The translations under genes and the position numbers were made by a program. This document shows, in pieces, positions 36,045 to 47,749 of a DNA stretch of 64,000 nt. Within the stretch, counting starts at the first letter, position 1; each line of letters opens with the position of its first letter. The notes under the pieces were generated by a model, which saw only the letters and a program-made list of their open reading frames with translations, made no database searches and was not told the origin of the DNA. Source of the DNA: Diphasiastrum complanatum (taxonomy: Eukaryota > Streptophyta > Lycopodiopsida > Lycopodiales > Lycopodiaceae); assembly GCA_029204225.1 (NCBI GenBank), contig CM055103.1, positions 26,960,293-27,024,292 of the forward strand. The letters run 5' to 3'.

Positions 36045-37341
36045 TTGGTAAGCTTTTATCTATTTAGCATGCTTCAACGTTAGGGTTTTGTTTAAAGTGC
36101 CGACATTTAGTGTTTTGATGACAAGAGAGCTGATACTTCTGGAAGGACGAAGATCAACTCTTGCTGCACCACTGCAAGTTGATTCCCGACAATGTGGACA
36201 TGTGCTTGCCCCCTCAAACTCGTCTTGATATAGAGTAATCGTTGGGACATGCATGAATACTTTTGTATTCCATGCCGACTGCTGACAACATTTTCTTGGC
36301 TTTTGTTGAGACGCAGCCATGGTGTTATTTGGAGACAACATTTTTCTGAGCAAAATGTCACAAAATATTCTTGTAATTAGTTATAGTTTTGAACAACACA
36401 TGAAATACAAAACAAATTTTGGGTTTTATATACCAAAAGACAAGCTCACCTAAATAACTCCGTGACACGGGCATCCGACCAGTTGATTCAAACGTTTCAA
36501 ATGCGTTTCAAATGTGGATGTTTGATACATGTGAATCATTTGAATGCAACTTTGCTCTCTAGTTTCTTGAATGTATATGGTTTTCAGGGGCAGGTAGAAA
36601 CACACAAGCTATCACTAGACATCTGGGCCTCAAAAGGGTGGAATGCTCTCCTAATGATTGAAGGAGATAGGTGGCATAATTGAAGTGAAAAGTGTTTTAA
36701 AATGAAGTGGCACCAAATGCTGAAAAATAAGTTATAGGTTTTGGTGCTTGAAACCTCTAAAATATACAATTAATAATTGAAGGAGCCCAAAGCAACTCAA
36801 AATGTGTTTTACAATCTGTAGTTTGGACAAATGTGTAAGTAGAAGATACTCAACCCCAAAATAGTTTCAATATGCGAAAATTGAATTAACAACATTTAGA
36901 AATTGAGATATGGTGCCGAAAGGACACAACTTTTCCCAAAATAATGCTAGGAGCTATAGGCACTAGATATTAGAAACAAATAAACTCAAGCCATGGAAGA
37001 ACAAGATCAATCACTAGAAACATGTCCACACAATGGCAATGCAAATAGATGGGAAATAAATACCTTTATTCCTCTAACTTTTCTTTTCAGGCCTATGATT
37101 GAATCAATTCCGCTACGGCCTTAAAGGTGCTTTTATTTGTAACTGACAAAAATATTAGGGTGCTCATTGGGTTGGAGCCTCACATTTATTCTATTTACTA
37201 TTCTGCACTATTAAGTTGGGTTCTTTGGGCTGCCAGTCTTAGAAAGTAAACAGATTAGGATGTTTTAACTTGAAAGTGTGGAATGCAATGTAGAATATTT
37301 TTTCTAGAACTTTTTATAAGCTTCTATTCAATGGTTCTAAT
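36045..37341. other. OMA1 intron 2, unique part
   Basis: Between elements D and E. No transposon ends seen. A minus-strand stretch (36353-36060) with YQDEFEGASTCPHCRES looks slightly protein-like but has no start, splice or family match, so it is not called. The last 8 bases (GTTCTAAT, 37334-37341) are the target duplication of element E. Confidence 0.5.
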
Positions 37342-38445
37342 CATAGATGCAGCGAATCGCGAAAAAAAAAAAAAAACCAAAAACCTGATTTCGGGCCTCC
37401 TCGCGGACAGAACCGCGCCAGCAGTGGAGGAGGCAAATTTTTTTTCTGAGAGCTGTGGGCGTCCAATCTTCGCAAGTGAATAGTTGGCAGGCATCTACTC
37501 GGCGATACGGAGGTGGTGTGTATGGTGCCGGGTGGGTCTGAGCTTCGTGGAGAGTGAAACGACCAATTTTCGATATTTGGTAAGTGTAGGCTTGATTTTT
37601 TGCAATTGTTGACATTGAGTTGTAGGCAACCAAATCGAGCGTAGTTTGGCTCTAGACCACCTTTCTTCACGCCCACAGTGATTCCTACAACGTCAGTTTC
37701 AGCCGTTACGGCACGCCTAGCGAGATTTGAACACCACATTCCAAATGCTTGTGTATTTTTGCCATTTTCACAAAATGACTTGTTGGAAACCGAGTGAGGT
37801 GATGTCTGAGCCTAGAATGCATTTCCACATGCCTGCATAGACTCCTATGACCTCCATTCCGCCCGTCTACGTCCGTATCACAAATTCCAATTTTCATGCC
37901 CTGATTCCATACTTTTTTGCTAACCACGTCTCAACTACTGTCTAAACTTTTTTACTGGATGTTTGTGTTGCAGATCACTACTACGGCCATGCGCCTGGTC
38001 ACTTTTGTCACCAGGAAGAGGCGTGTGCTGGCCCTGTTCCGCACCTTCTCCACCCTAAACCTGAAGAAGCCCGCACCCACACGCTTTGCGTTTTACTTCT
38101 TGTTTTAGTTCCGTTTGTTGTGATCAGAGAGAGAGATAGAGAGAGGGAGAATCAGAGAAAGGGAGATTCCTGCTATGTTCATTGGGAATGCCCCAATGTG
38201 TTCTCTTTTTTTTTATATGGGATGTAGCTTTAGCGTAAAGTTGTAAACCTAGGAGTTAATACACCTAAAAGGGACCATCCTGCACATGAAACAGTCGGCA
38301 AACTAGACAATCATATTCCCCTCGATCAGAGCTTTCATCTGATACCCATATTGCACAAAAGAATTTCAAAATAAAAAAAAATCAATTGTACACGATTCCA
38401 GAATCGCGATCCCGATTTGCGATTCAGAATCGCGCTGCAACTATG
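37342..38445. mobile_element. Non-autonomous hAT element E (GAATCGCG words)
   Basis: 1,104 bp flanked by a perfect 8-bp target duplication GTTCTAAT (37334-37341, 38446-38453). Ends are inverted: CATAGATGCAGCGAATCGCG on the left and, reverse-complemented, CATAGTTGCAGCGCGATTCTG on the right. Subterminal words are GAATCGCG / CGCGATTC-like. Inside, 37975-38100 encodes LVTFVTRKRRVLALFR and KKPAPTRFAF after an acceptor-like TTGTGTTGCAG. That matches the DDE-core region of the big hAT transposase (49235-49340) at roughly three-quarters identity by eye. It is a deletion derivative in OMA1 intron 2. Confidence 0.9.
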
Positions 38446-38564
38446 GTTCTAATCTAAAAAACAAATCTATTCTAGGTTTCTTTCGTAGGAAGCAAAGAGA
38501 TCCAAGTTTCTTAGGAAGCAATATGCAAGACAAAAGCGTCACATGTGTCATTGTTGATGAGCAG

Positions 38565-38716
38565 GTTGGGCATGCACTTGCCAGACATTCAGCAGAGACC
38601 CTTACACGAAGTATTTTTCTTGGATTTTTTGAAGTTCTAGTTCTTTTGGTTGTCAATGCACCAAGTGTTGTGAGCACAGTTTCAAATATTCTTCTCAGGC
38701 TTCCATTTTCAAGAAG
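38565..38716 (+). CDS. OMA1: OMA1-like metalloprotease, exon 3
   Basis: 152 nt from acceptor GAGCAG| (38564) to donor AAG|GTATGT with the exon ending at 38716 (phase 2). Encodes VGHALARHSAETLTRSIFLG, a hydrophobic stretch (FFEVLVLLVVNAPSVVSTVS) and LLRLPFSRR. With exon 2 it completes HE-VGH, the HExxH zinc and catalytic site. The family continues with xEIEADYIG, which supplies the third zinc ligand (Glu). That exon was not found downstream, so the coding sequence seen here is incomplete (about 393 residues). Downstream are a 7-kb LTR element and the hAT cluster, so the gene has a very long intron 3, ends outside the window, or is interrupted. Confidence 0.88.
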
Positions 38717-39037
38717 GTATGTGTCTTATGGCATGCTAGTGCATGTAACCATTAACAACATAGTGCTTATGTTCTAATGTTACAAGTTTGACTTCTTTCT
38801 CTGAACAGACATTATTACACGACTCAGAAAAATCATATCCTTTTTTTCATATATTTTTTTAAGTATTTTGCAAAACTTCTATAATTTTAGTTAAACATAA
38901 GTTTATATTTTTTTTCATGAAAGAAGTTGTTAAATCTAGAAAAATTGCATTTTCCTTAGTAAAATGCTAGTTTTATTCTCAAGAATCTATTATTTTTAGA
39001 TAGTTAAGAATTTTTTGTTACTGTCAAATATTGCAAT
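38717..39037. other. Start of OMA1 intron 3
   Basis: AT-rich intron sequence after the donor GTATGT; ends in GCAAT (39033-39037), the left target duplication of the following LTR element. Confidence 0.6.
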
Positions 39038-39514
39038 TGTAAAGACCCCAAGGGATAACCCCTAAGATGAGGATAGGAAAACACAATAAGAGAGACTATG
39101 GAGCCAAACCGCCCAACCAATCCTAGATCAAACCTGGATCTAGCCCCCAAGCCATGCCATGTGAAGCAAGAGGAGAAGAGAGAACCTGGTAACCTAAATC
39201 CATATGTCGACGGGAGAATCCCTACCTCATTATATAGAGAGTAGAGTCCTGTGCATGAAACCATGCAACCCCCATGCAGGTCAACTATAAATAGATCACA
39301 TCTCTTCATGCAGTCCTCCTGCCTATATCCGTCACACAGACATGCAATACTCCATATGTCTCAATTAGAGTGTCTGGGTCCTCTCTAGGTAATTAGTCAC
39401 AAACAGGCCTTGACATGGAATTAAATCATGGCGTGACCAATAATCTCGAACACTGGAGGGTCGGTCTACCATATTAGGACTATTCCAGGTCCTTAACCGA
39501 ATATAGCCATAACA
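39038..39514 (-). repeat. 3' LTR of the LARD-like element
   Basis: 477 bp; paired with 45574-46051. Differences include CTAGATC/CTGGATC near 39125, a one-base indel near 39206 and TATAGCC/TATGGCC near 39503. A minus-strand TATAAATAG-like block cannot be seen, but plus-strand CTATAAATAG is at about 39285. Confidence 0.88.
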
Positions 39515-42500
39515 TTCTTCCCTCCTTAAACTGCTTCTATTCCTCCTCAAAACAGGAAAGAATTACAGTTCCTTTAACTTTCAATATTAACCAAGAAAAT
39601 CATTATCCTTAGTTTGACTTTCATATCAAACAAGTACTCAGAGAAAAACTATTTTCAACCGTTAATCTCTGTTCTGGAGTACAAACTCTGGTTTGAAAAG
39701 TATACTAAGAGATATATTTCCTCAACTGGGATACACTCAACACAAGTTAGTAACATCACCTTCATGTAAACACTTACATGAACCAACTGAGTGAAATATT
39801 ACCTAACTTAGGAGATTAAAGTTAAAAAAAAAAAATAATTACAGTCTGAAATCATCCGCAAACTCTGGTAGACAATTTATAAAAAGCTTCCAAATACAAC
39901 TATCCTTAGAATCCAATTCTAAGATATGATAATTCATTCAACTAGAATCTCTAGGAGAATCATCAAGATATAGAATGATTAAAACTCAACTCTGAGTATC
40001 CCAGATACTCTTTTGAGTTAAAATGCTCCTGTTTCTAGCACCAAATGCAAGAAAATAGCATTCATTCATCTTAATAGACTTGTCAATCTCCTATGATTAC
40101 TGGAGATCCAATCAAATGAAGAACTGTACTCAAGCATCTGCAGACCATAAACTGTAGTAGAATAACATCCACTAGAATAATTAAAATCTCCACAAGTAAC
40201 ATAACTTTCCTTGTGAGAATGTCTGTGAGATCCACAAGCTCTCAATAAAATACTGGAGTAGAGAGATTCAAAACATTGATCCGAATTCTTACTCAATTAA
40301 TAGTTCCTTGACCGTCACACTTAAGAATAATCACAATTCCATATCATCCTCTAACAACAATCAAGTAACTATCTATGATCCGTCAACCATAAATATCTAG
40401 ATCCGTATGATTCGTCAATCATAATTTTCTGGGATCCAAAATCATACTTAATCATTTACGGGATACTGGAGTATATGTTCAACATAACTCTGGAAAAGTA
40501 AGAATCATTCCAAAATCTTTCCCAACAGGAAAATAGTGGATTTTGGGAATACTCTCAAAACAAGATTCTTTAACTGAAGTGCAAGATTTCAAGTTCTATA
40601 AACCACTGGTAATCAAAGACTGAACGCAATGCCAAAATGACAATCATCTTCAACTACAAAAACTTTAGATTACAATCTAGAATCAAATCTAGATACCCAA
40701 AGTCCTGCTGAATATCGATACAGTTATTATTCTCGAATTCATTATGATTCATTATCCAATTGAGCTCTCTGGGATACAATCATCAAAGAATTGAGTCTCA
40801 AACCTTAACTAATGAATACTCTATCCAAGAATACTGTATATCCAATGCACAAAATTTTACCTGATGAATCCTGATGATTCACTAATCATGCATCTTACAA
40901 GTGATATAAATAAAAAACCATCAGTTCCCGGTGAATCCTCATCACACTGATCGTTTTACCAATTAACTTCATCCTGGAGTAATCAACTACTCAAGATGAT
41001 TTAGAAATCTCAAATGTCTAGGTGCAGATCTTAATTATACATGTATAACACCACATTTAGATCCTTATCCAAATCACTTTTTTTAGTTAACCTATAAGTC
41101 TTTCTCAGAAAGATTCGTTAACTCTGCAAGTATCTGTTTCAACAATACTTGATCATATGTCTATGTTTACTGACTAGGTTAAGTGCACCAAATAACCCTA
41201 GCAACCAGGAATACATAGTAGATCCATACAAGATTAAATGTGCACATATGAGAATAATCTCACTATGACCCAATACATAACACATATGTTCTATCTGGCA
41301 GATTTCTCCAGAACCCGCATATGTTACTCTCATATTTCACTGAGAATCTTGTAACTCAGCTACAAAAGAATTTTATATCTCGTGAGTAAATAACATATCT
41401 GGGAAATCTCTAAGACTAGGAACACATCCTCTCTCAAGAGTTTTCCAAACCACTTACAACTTTGTACAAAATTTCTCTAATCAACCCCTCCCTGATCCTA
41501 GTATTCTAACTAAGATTAGGTTGATTTAAACATAGACATCCCAATGATCAAATTCACTTCTATCCCACAACCTAGGATTAGTGACTTCTTATCTTATTCA
41601 ATACTACTTATAATGATTTATAATTTCAATCCATCTCTAGTTCTAGATTGTTCCAATACAATACCTAGAGAATTTCTCTCAAATCTGTGCAACTGATAGG
41701 TCCTTTAATAGAATCTTACTCATCACCTCACCTCTCCATCTAAAAGAAATTTCCAATTTCTTATAAAAGTTAGCTAGAGAGATGACAAATGAAAATATCA
41801 GAATCGTGAAAAGTCAATAATAAGTGCCTTCCAAATAGGATTCACTCTATTATACACAGGTTTTCTCTTCTAGATATTCTCAACACGAGTGACAATAACT
41901 ATCATCTATTTGAGATCTATCTATGCACAAGAGACAATTTTGGGATGAAGAAATTGAGAATACTAGTAAGCTGGAATATTCCAAATTCCAAGCCTTATCC
42001 AAGTAGTAATTCACATGAATTATAAACAATCCTTCAGAAAATAATTTCCATGCCGGAAGGATCATATGAATTTTGTCCGATGTCCAAATATGAGAAATTA
42101 AAAGAAGTAAGGGTTCTTTTCAATAGCGAGAAATAGTTTTAAGGGCTCTATGATTTTGTAAATTATGAGATCCCAATAATGGGTCTAGACTAAATCTCAA
42201 AATTCCCCAAAATACCCTTTAATCAACCAATGATCTAATTTTTTCCATATCGCGAATAGGTACTCAAACTTACCATTGGTACTCAGATCTTTACAGTCCT
42301 AGAATCCTCTTTCCAAAATTACTGATGTCCCATACCACCAGCTCGTCCTTCCAGACAATCCTTAACCGCCATATCTGATATTCTAGAGATCCGAAGAATC
42401 AATCTAGAATTCCTACAAGTATAGGATATATCATTATAACCAAACACTGGAGAATCCATAAATTTATTTCTATATACGAAAGGATGATCCAACCACAAGG

Positions 42501-43925
42501 CTCCACACGTGGATTATTGTCACATTTTAAGTATTTCTAGTTAGTAAAACCTTTATCAATCAAAGATCCATATTCTTAAAAGAAAGCCATTACAGTACTA
42601 ACAACTTAAATGTGATCCATATGTTCCTTATTCATCCAAATCAGATCAAAATTTATGGTCATTCTCATGGTCATACATGATATCAAACAAAAATTCAACT
42701 AAATGAAATCCATTAATCAACTTTACTATGGAATTACTCCATAACTGGTATTATGCAACTTTTCCACAGGGATTAACAAGAAATCCAAATTACATAACAC
42801 AAAATCATTTACTAGCACCGGTGTCCGCTTTTCTTCTTCCCTTAGATTTTTCGGTCCCCCGAAAAATTTGTCAGCAAAGGTACAAAAAATTCCTTAGACA
42901 CATAGCAAATGATGAACCGTTTTTCCTTTCCATGTTACTGGCTTTAGCATTACTCCGTTAAAGTTTATTAATTAAGTTGTAAAAGATGAAATTACATAAA
43001 TAGGAAATCCACCAAATTTCGACACTCTTACCGTACTCAACAAAACATTTTTGTTGAATAAAGAGTTCTCATACTATTCATCACACGGGTGATTTCAAAT
43101 TAATCACAACTTAAATTCACCTTTAATAAGTACTTTGCTAAAACTTCCACTTGATTTACTTTTTGAAATCAATCAGAGACGCACAATCTTAATGTGGGTC
43201 TAAAAGACTTTTGATAGAAAAGGAAAAAATAAATGGATTAAAAACCCACAATTATAATTTACTCTCTAACTGGGAATAAATCCTTATTCTAGAGTAAAAA
43301 ATGACAAAATCGTACCAGGAAATCGAAATTCCTTCACTGGGTACAATTCTAAGAAAAATTATATAGGAAATTACAATTTGCCAATATTCCTAATTTCATG
43401 ACCCAAGTCAAAAAATTTCCAGTTAGGAATTTCCGAAAAGACAAAAATAATTCCTTAATATATTTTTCCAATTGTTACTCGAAGCTAAAAAGCTGGTAAT
43501 TAGACCATTTGAATTGGAAAAATGTCCAATTGGACCATCCATAGGTTTCACCATTAAGTTACTACCCATTCCGGGATAGTTCCAAACTAGACACCATTGC
43601 CATGCAAAATTTGGACAACTCCAAATCATCATGTCATCTCTAGATCGTCATGCAACCAACACTAAAGTCATGCTGCAAGAAAAAAGAGTCAATTACTAGC
43701 ATAGCTGAGCAAACATGCCATAACCTCACCATGCGAATTTTTTTTAAGCTACCAAAGTCCTCACATGGTTTTTTTTTTTTTTTTAATAAAACCTTAGGGA
43801 AAAGAGGATGGCCCTCAAAAACCCTAAACTCTCCCCAACAAGAGAGTCATTTCCATTTTTTCTGGCGGCTGCAGCCACAATGGCAATTCGGGTTCTTCCC
43901 CCACAACGCGTCCCTATCCAAAACC

Positions 43926-44349
43926 TGAGTTGCAGCGGATCGCGATCCGCTGGAAAAACGATCTGGATCGTGCGATCCGGTTGCAAAAAAATTTGCAAAT
44001 TTTTTTTTTATTGTGGAGGGATCCCCACAGCTAGTTGCAATAAATGACCAATGAATAGCAGCAGAAATACTGAAGCAGCTACAAATGAAATGATTAGCCA
44101 ATGTTATATCTGCAAATCCGTTTCTGCAAAACAATTTGCTTCAGTATCTGATTGAAGTGACTAGCAGATATTGGGGATTAACTATCTGAAATCAAGCAAT
44201 AGAACTGCTCTTTTGAAATCCTTTCACATGATACCCATATTGGCAGGTTTGAAAAAAAAAAACAAAAAAAATTTGCGTTCCGGGAAACCCTAATGGGAGT
44301 TCCCGGATCACGTTCCGGATCGCGTTCCGGATCGTGGCCTGCATCTTTG
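43926..44349. mobile_element. hAT MITE F (GGATCGCGATCC words)
   Basis: 424 bp inside the LARD-like element. Ends: CTGAGTTGCAGCGG on the left and, reverse-complemented, CAAAGATGCAGGCC on the right. Flanking octamers are CCAAAAAC and TCCAAAAC (6 of 8 match). Just inside the left end is a perfect 20-bp palindrome, CAGCGGATCGCGATCCGCTG (43934-43953). The right subterminal region repeats GTTCCGG, GGATCGCG and GGATCG (44278-44340). No coding capacity. Confidence 0.75.
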
Positions 44350-45573
44350 TCCAAAACACAGTAGGCTGCCATCGCTCCTCCATTCTTCACAGTCCCGCAC
44401 CATCAGGACACTCCACAGCTGCCAGGAACTAGCCACAGATCGCGTGGTTACTGCCATGGCTGCACTGCTATGCACATCCATTACAAAGCAGGATCGATGC
44501 GACTCCATGTTCCCACAACAGCCTGATGAGTCACCCCTGACAGTCGAAATAACAAAGAGAGAGATCAATTCAACTGGAATCAAATCAGCGACCACCCATC
44601 TGCATTCACAACCCTTCAACGGCCTATCGAAATCCGCTACAGTTGTTTCCACACAACTATCAGCTTCAGTCATTCCCAGAAGATTCAACCAACAAAGGTC
44701 TCAACACCTAAGTGCAACTCAGCTGTTCAACGGCCAGAAATCTTACAGGCGAAGGCAAGAGTTTGGAGAGCGCTGCAGAGTCTCATAGACATCCTTCTAT
44801 TCCAATCAATAGGAAACAGAACTTCAGAGATAAGGAAAAATGAGTTGCATGTTCAGTGCAACGGTTCCCCTTCCAAAATGTTCTTCAACTGGGTTTTTCA
44901 ACCAAGAACATTCCATGCTTCACAAGGCATCCAAGGTTCTACAAAACAACATAAAGCATTGTTTTGCAGGGAACAATATCTCCAGGGAGATGGAGTTCAG
45001 ACCAACCTCAATCATTAAATTCTACTTATTAATAGAGACTTTCATTTGCAATTACATCCTATGTTTGCAGACTGCAGGCTTCACAGGAGGATTTGTGTAA
45101 ATTAATTCACAACCCTCAACATGCAGTTTGTTAGATTCAATATATTCTTAGCTAGAATCCATTTATGCTCTTAAATCAATTTATCAATAAACATAGCTGA
45201 AACAACATGAATCCAACCTCTTAACATTCTGGATTTTTGCATGTCATTATAACCTCCATTAATAAGCAAAATTTAGCAACAAGCCAACCATTCCACATCC
45301 GATAGGAATTCTCAAGCAACCAGGAAATAGGAAATGAATCAAACACCAACTAGAAGCAATATTTACAAAAACCAAAACTAGTGGGAAAAGCACTCTACCA
45401 CCACTTTCGGCAACATGCTTCACTCACGAATGAGTGAATCCAAAACCAGTTCCCCTTGAGAAATCAGCACTCCATTCCGGGACATTAATCCAAGTGCTTC
45501 CTCCTTCCAATCTGATGTAGAGCTTGCCTCCAATCCCATCCAAAACTGCATCTTAGCCGGGCTCTGATACTAA

Positions 45574-46051
45574 TGTAAAGACCCCAAGGGATAACCCCTA
45601 AGATGAGGATAGGAAAACACAATAAGAGAGACTATGGAGCCAAACCGCCCAACCAATCCTGGATCAAACCTGGATCTAGCCCCCAAGCCATGCCATGTGA
45701 AGCAAGAGGAGAAGAGAGAACCTGGTAACTTAAACCCAATATGTCGACGGGAGAATCCCTACCTCATTATATAGAGAGTAGAGTCCTGTGCATGAAACCA
45801 TGCAACCCCCATGCAGGTCAACTATAAATAGATCACATCTCTTCATGCAGTCCTCTTGCCTATATCCGTCACACAGACATGCAATACTCCATATGTCTCA
45901 ATTAGAGTGTCTGGGTCCTCTCAAAGTAATTAGTCACAAACAGGCCTTGACATGGAATTAAATCATGGCGTGACCAATAATCTCGAACATTGGAGGGCCG
46001 GTCTACCATATTAGGACTATTCCAGTTTCTTAACCGAATATGGCCATAACA
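45574..46051 (-). repeat. 5' LTR of the LARD-like element
   Basis: 478 bp, next to the primer-binding site. Directly inside the primer site a minus-strand frame (about 45555-45428) reads IGGKLYIRLEGGSTWINVPE and ADFSRGTGFGFTHS before a stop. This is coding-like but unrecognised. Confidence 0.88.
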
Positions 46052-46346
46052 ACAATCCTACTGGATAGCTCTAGGCTTTAAGAACTGGATATGATTATGG
46101 TCAGAACAAAACCTTAGTAACCTAGTTTACAATGAATGGGTCCCTGAAAAATGAGAGATATTCTTTTGCTAGTTAGTCTATTCATATTGCTCTTTCAATT
46201 CTTCAATTATAATTTCTGTAGTGCTAAATATTATGTTAAGAATTTTATTCTAGCCAAGTCCAACTGAGTACTAGCTTGATTGAGAAGGATTCCTTGTCAA
46301 TGCTCAAGTATCGTTGGAATTCTAGTGTTGGAACATCTATCTATAT

Positions 46347-47043
46347 CATGGAAGCCACGGTTCTCAGAACCGTGGGTCCTGAGAACCGTGGGGTGAACCA
46401 TACCACGATTCATGAATCGTGGTACGGTTCTGTCTAATTAATTAATTAACTAATTAATTAATTAATCCTAGATATGTGAAATGGTATACATAATTATGAA
46501 AAAATTCTAGTAGCTGTAAGGTGACATTCTATGCCAAATTATTTCTCAGGTGATGGAAAGCATTTTCCAAAAGGAAATTTGTCTGGCCAATCTGTATCCA
46601 CCCTGAATCCCATTAGCCATTCAAAAAAATTCATTTGCTCTTGATGCTCTGTGATATTCCCTTACTAGCTCAAGAAGATTGTGCTACACTGAAAAGAGTC
46701 AATGCAGGATGAATCAAAGTAGAACAATTGTTTTTGCAAGAACAGTTGTTTTTACAAGAACAGATTTTGCAAGAACAGTTGTTTTTACCTGCCCTCGATA
46801 GGCTACAACAGTCACACTAGACATGGACAAATCTCACCCTGTTCCATAATAATTTCCATTCAAATGATCTCACAGATTTTTTGGCATTTTTTTGGCATTT
46901 TTTTGGGCTATTTTTGGGAGTGGGAAACTAAAAAAAAATTAATTAATTAAATTATCAATTAGCTGTAGTCCACCACGGTTCTAGCCAAAGTTTTTTGTGA
47001 GCCGTACGGTTCTTAGAACCGTGGTGAACCGTCCAAGGTTCAT
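46347..47043. mobile_element. Small hAT-like element G (GGTTC/GAACC words)
   Basis: Left end CATGGAAGCCACGGTTC; right end reverse-complemented ATGAACCTTGGACGGTTC. Flanking octamers ATCTATAT and TTATATAT agree at 6 of 8 positions. The left subterminal region has two hairpins: CCACGGTTCT-C-AGAACCGTGG and the perfect 24-bp palindrome built on TACCACGATTCA / TGAATCGTGGTA. The right side has ACGGTTCT-T-AGAACCGT. AT-rich TAAT repeats lie inside (46436-46467, 46930-46960), and a short repeat of CAAGAACAG-TTGTTTTT is near 46735-46790. No coding capacity. The 290 bp before it (46057-46346) hold nothing recognised. Confidence 0.7.
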
Positions 47044-47057
47044 TTATATATATATAT

Positions 47058-47303
47058 GTCCGGTTTTTTTTTTTTTTTTTTTTAATTTTAAAAAATTTTT
47101 TAGACTAAAAAAAATTTAAAAAAAAATATGAAGCCACGGGTGCGTCCAGCGGTACGGACACGTCCTTTTTTATTTTTTTTAGGGTTTTTTAGTTTAAAAA
47201 AAAAACATTGGACGCGTCCGACCGCTGGACGCGGGGGTCGGACGCGTCCAGGTCCGGATGCGGACGCGGACGGGGGCATTCCGGCCCAGACCCTCATTCC
47301 TGT
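47058..47303. mobile_element. MITE I (GGACGCGTCC words)
   Basis: A ~246-bp unit rich in GGACGCGTCC and GTCCGG words. Its right end, CATTCCGGCCC...CCTCATTCCTGTTAA, is repeated in inverted orientation at 61882 (unit J). The left end is probably incomplete beside a short TA run. It is followed by (AAT)n and (TA)n and then by hAT element A. Confidence 0.65.
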
Positions 47304-47321
47304 TAATAATAATAATAATAA

Positions 47322-47328
<7 letters not shown>

Positions 47329-47378
<50 letters not shown>
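47329..47378. repeat. (TA)n microsatellite at hAT A left end
   Basis: About 25 TA units directly before the element end CATAGGTCCC at 47379. An 8-bp duplication of TATATATA would be invisible here. Confidence 0.95.
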
Positions 47379-47380
<2 letters not shown>

Positions 47381-47430
47381 TAGGTCCCGTGGTACTGGGT
47401 ACCGCGGATCCCGGTACCGCGGGACCATAC

Positions 47431-47465
47431 TGGTACCGCGGTACCATCATGGTACCGCGGTACCA
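47431..47465. repeat. Perfect 35-bp palindrome at left end of A
   Basis: Arm TGGTACCGCGGTACCAT (47431-47447), one spacer base C, then its exact reverse complement (47449-47465). Each arm contains the 14-bp palindrome GGTACCGCGGTACC. It could form a hairpin or present paired protein sites. Confidence 0.95.
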
Positions 47466-47749
47466 CAATATAATAATATATTTATTATTTAATATTTTTT
47501 AAATTTTTGTTTTACCTAAACCTACCCGCCCCCCTCGCATTTCCTCTGAAATTTTTTTGCGCCCTCTCCGCCCTGCCATCGCTGCTGGTTTTTCTTGCCT
47601 GCCTTTGATTCCTTGCGTCGCCCATCGCCCACGCAACGCCCTGCCTTGCATCTGATTTCCTTTGCCCTGCATTCGCCCATTTTCAGCGTCTCTCCAACAG
47701 TGAACCCTGCTGTTTTTTTTCCAGCAATCCATCCCTCATTTCATCTGCA

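Larger units (their letters stand above)
39038..46051 (-). mobile_element. LARD-like LTR element without gag-pol
   Basis: About 7.0 kb, minus orientation. LTRs are 39038-39514 (477 bp) and 45574-46051 (478 bp), starting TGTTATGGCC and ending GTCTTTACA in element orientation. Next to the right LTR, minus strand TAGTATCAGAGC (45572-45561) is a slightly altered tRNA-iMet primer site. Next to the left LTR, AAGGAGGGAAGAA (39527-39515) is the polypurine tract. Target duplication is GCAAT (39033-39037) against ACAAT (46052-46056). By eye the LTRs differ at about a dozen positions. The ~6-kb interior shows no gag, protease, integrase or RT in any frame. It is a non-autonomous large retrotransposon derivative in OMA1 intron 3 sequence, with MITE F inside. 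Confidence 0.88.

Noticed and set aside
36060-36353. Minus-strand frame with CPHCRES in OMA1 intron 2
   Set aside because: A single Cys pair, no start or splice context and no second copy; too weak to call.
47128-47502. Open frames rich in Ile/Tyr and Asn around 47.1-47.5 kb
   Set aside because: They are translations of (AAT)n, (TA)n and palindromic GC words at transposon ends, not genes.
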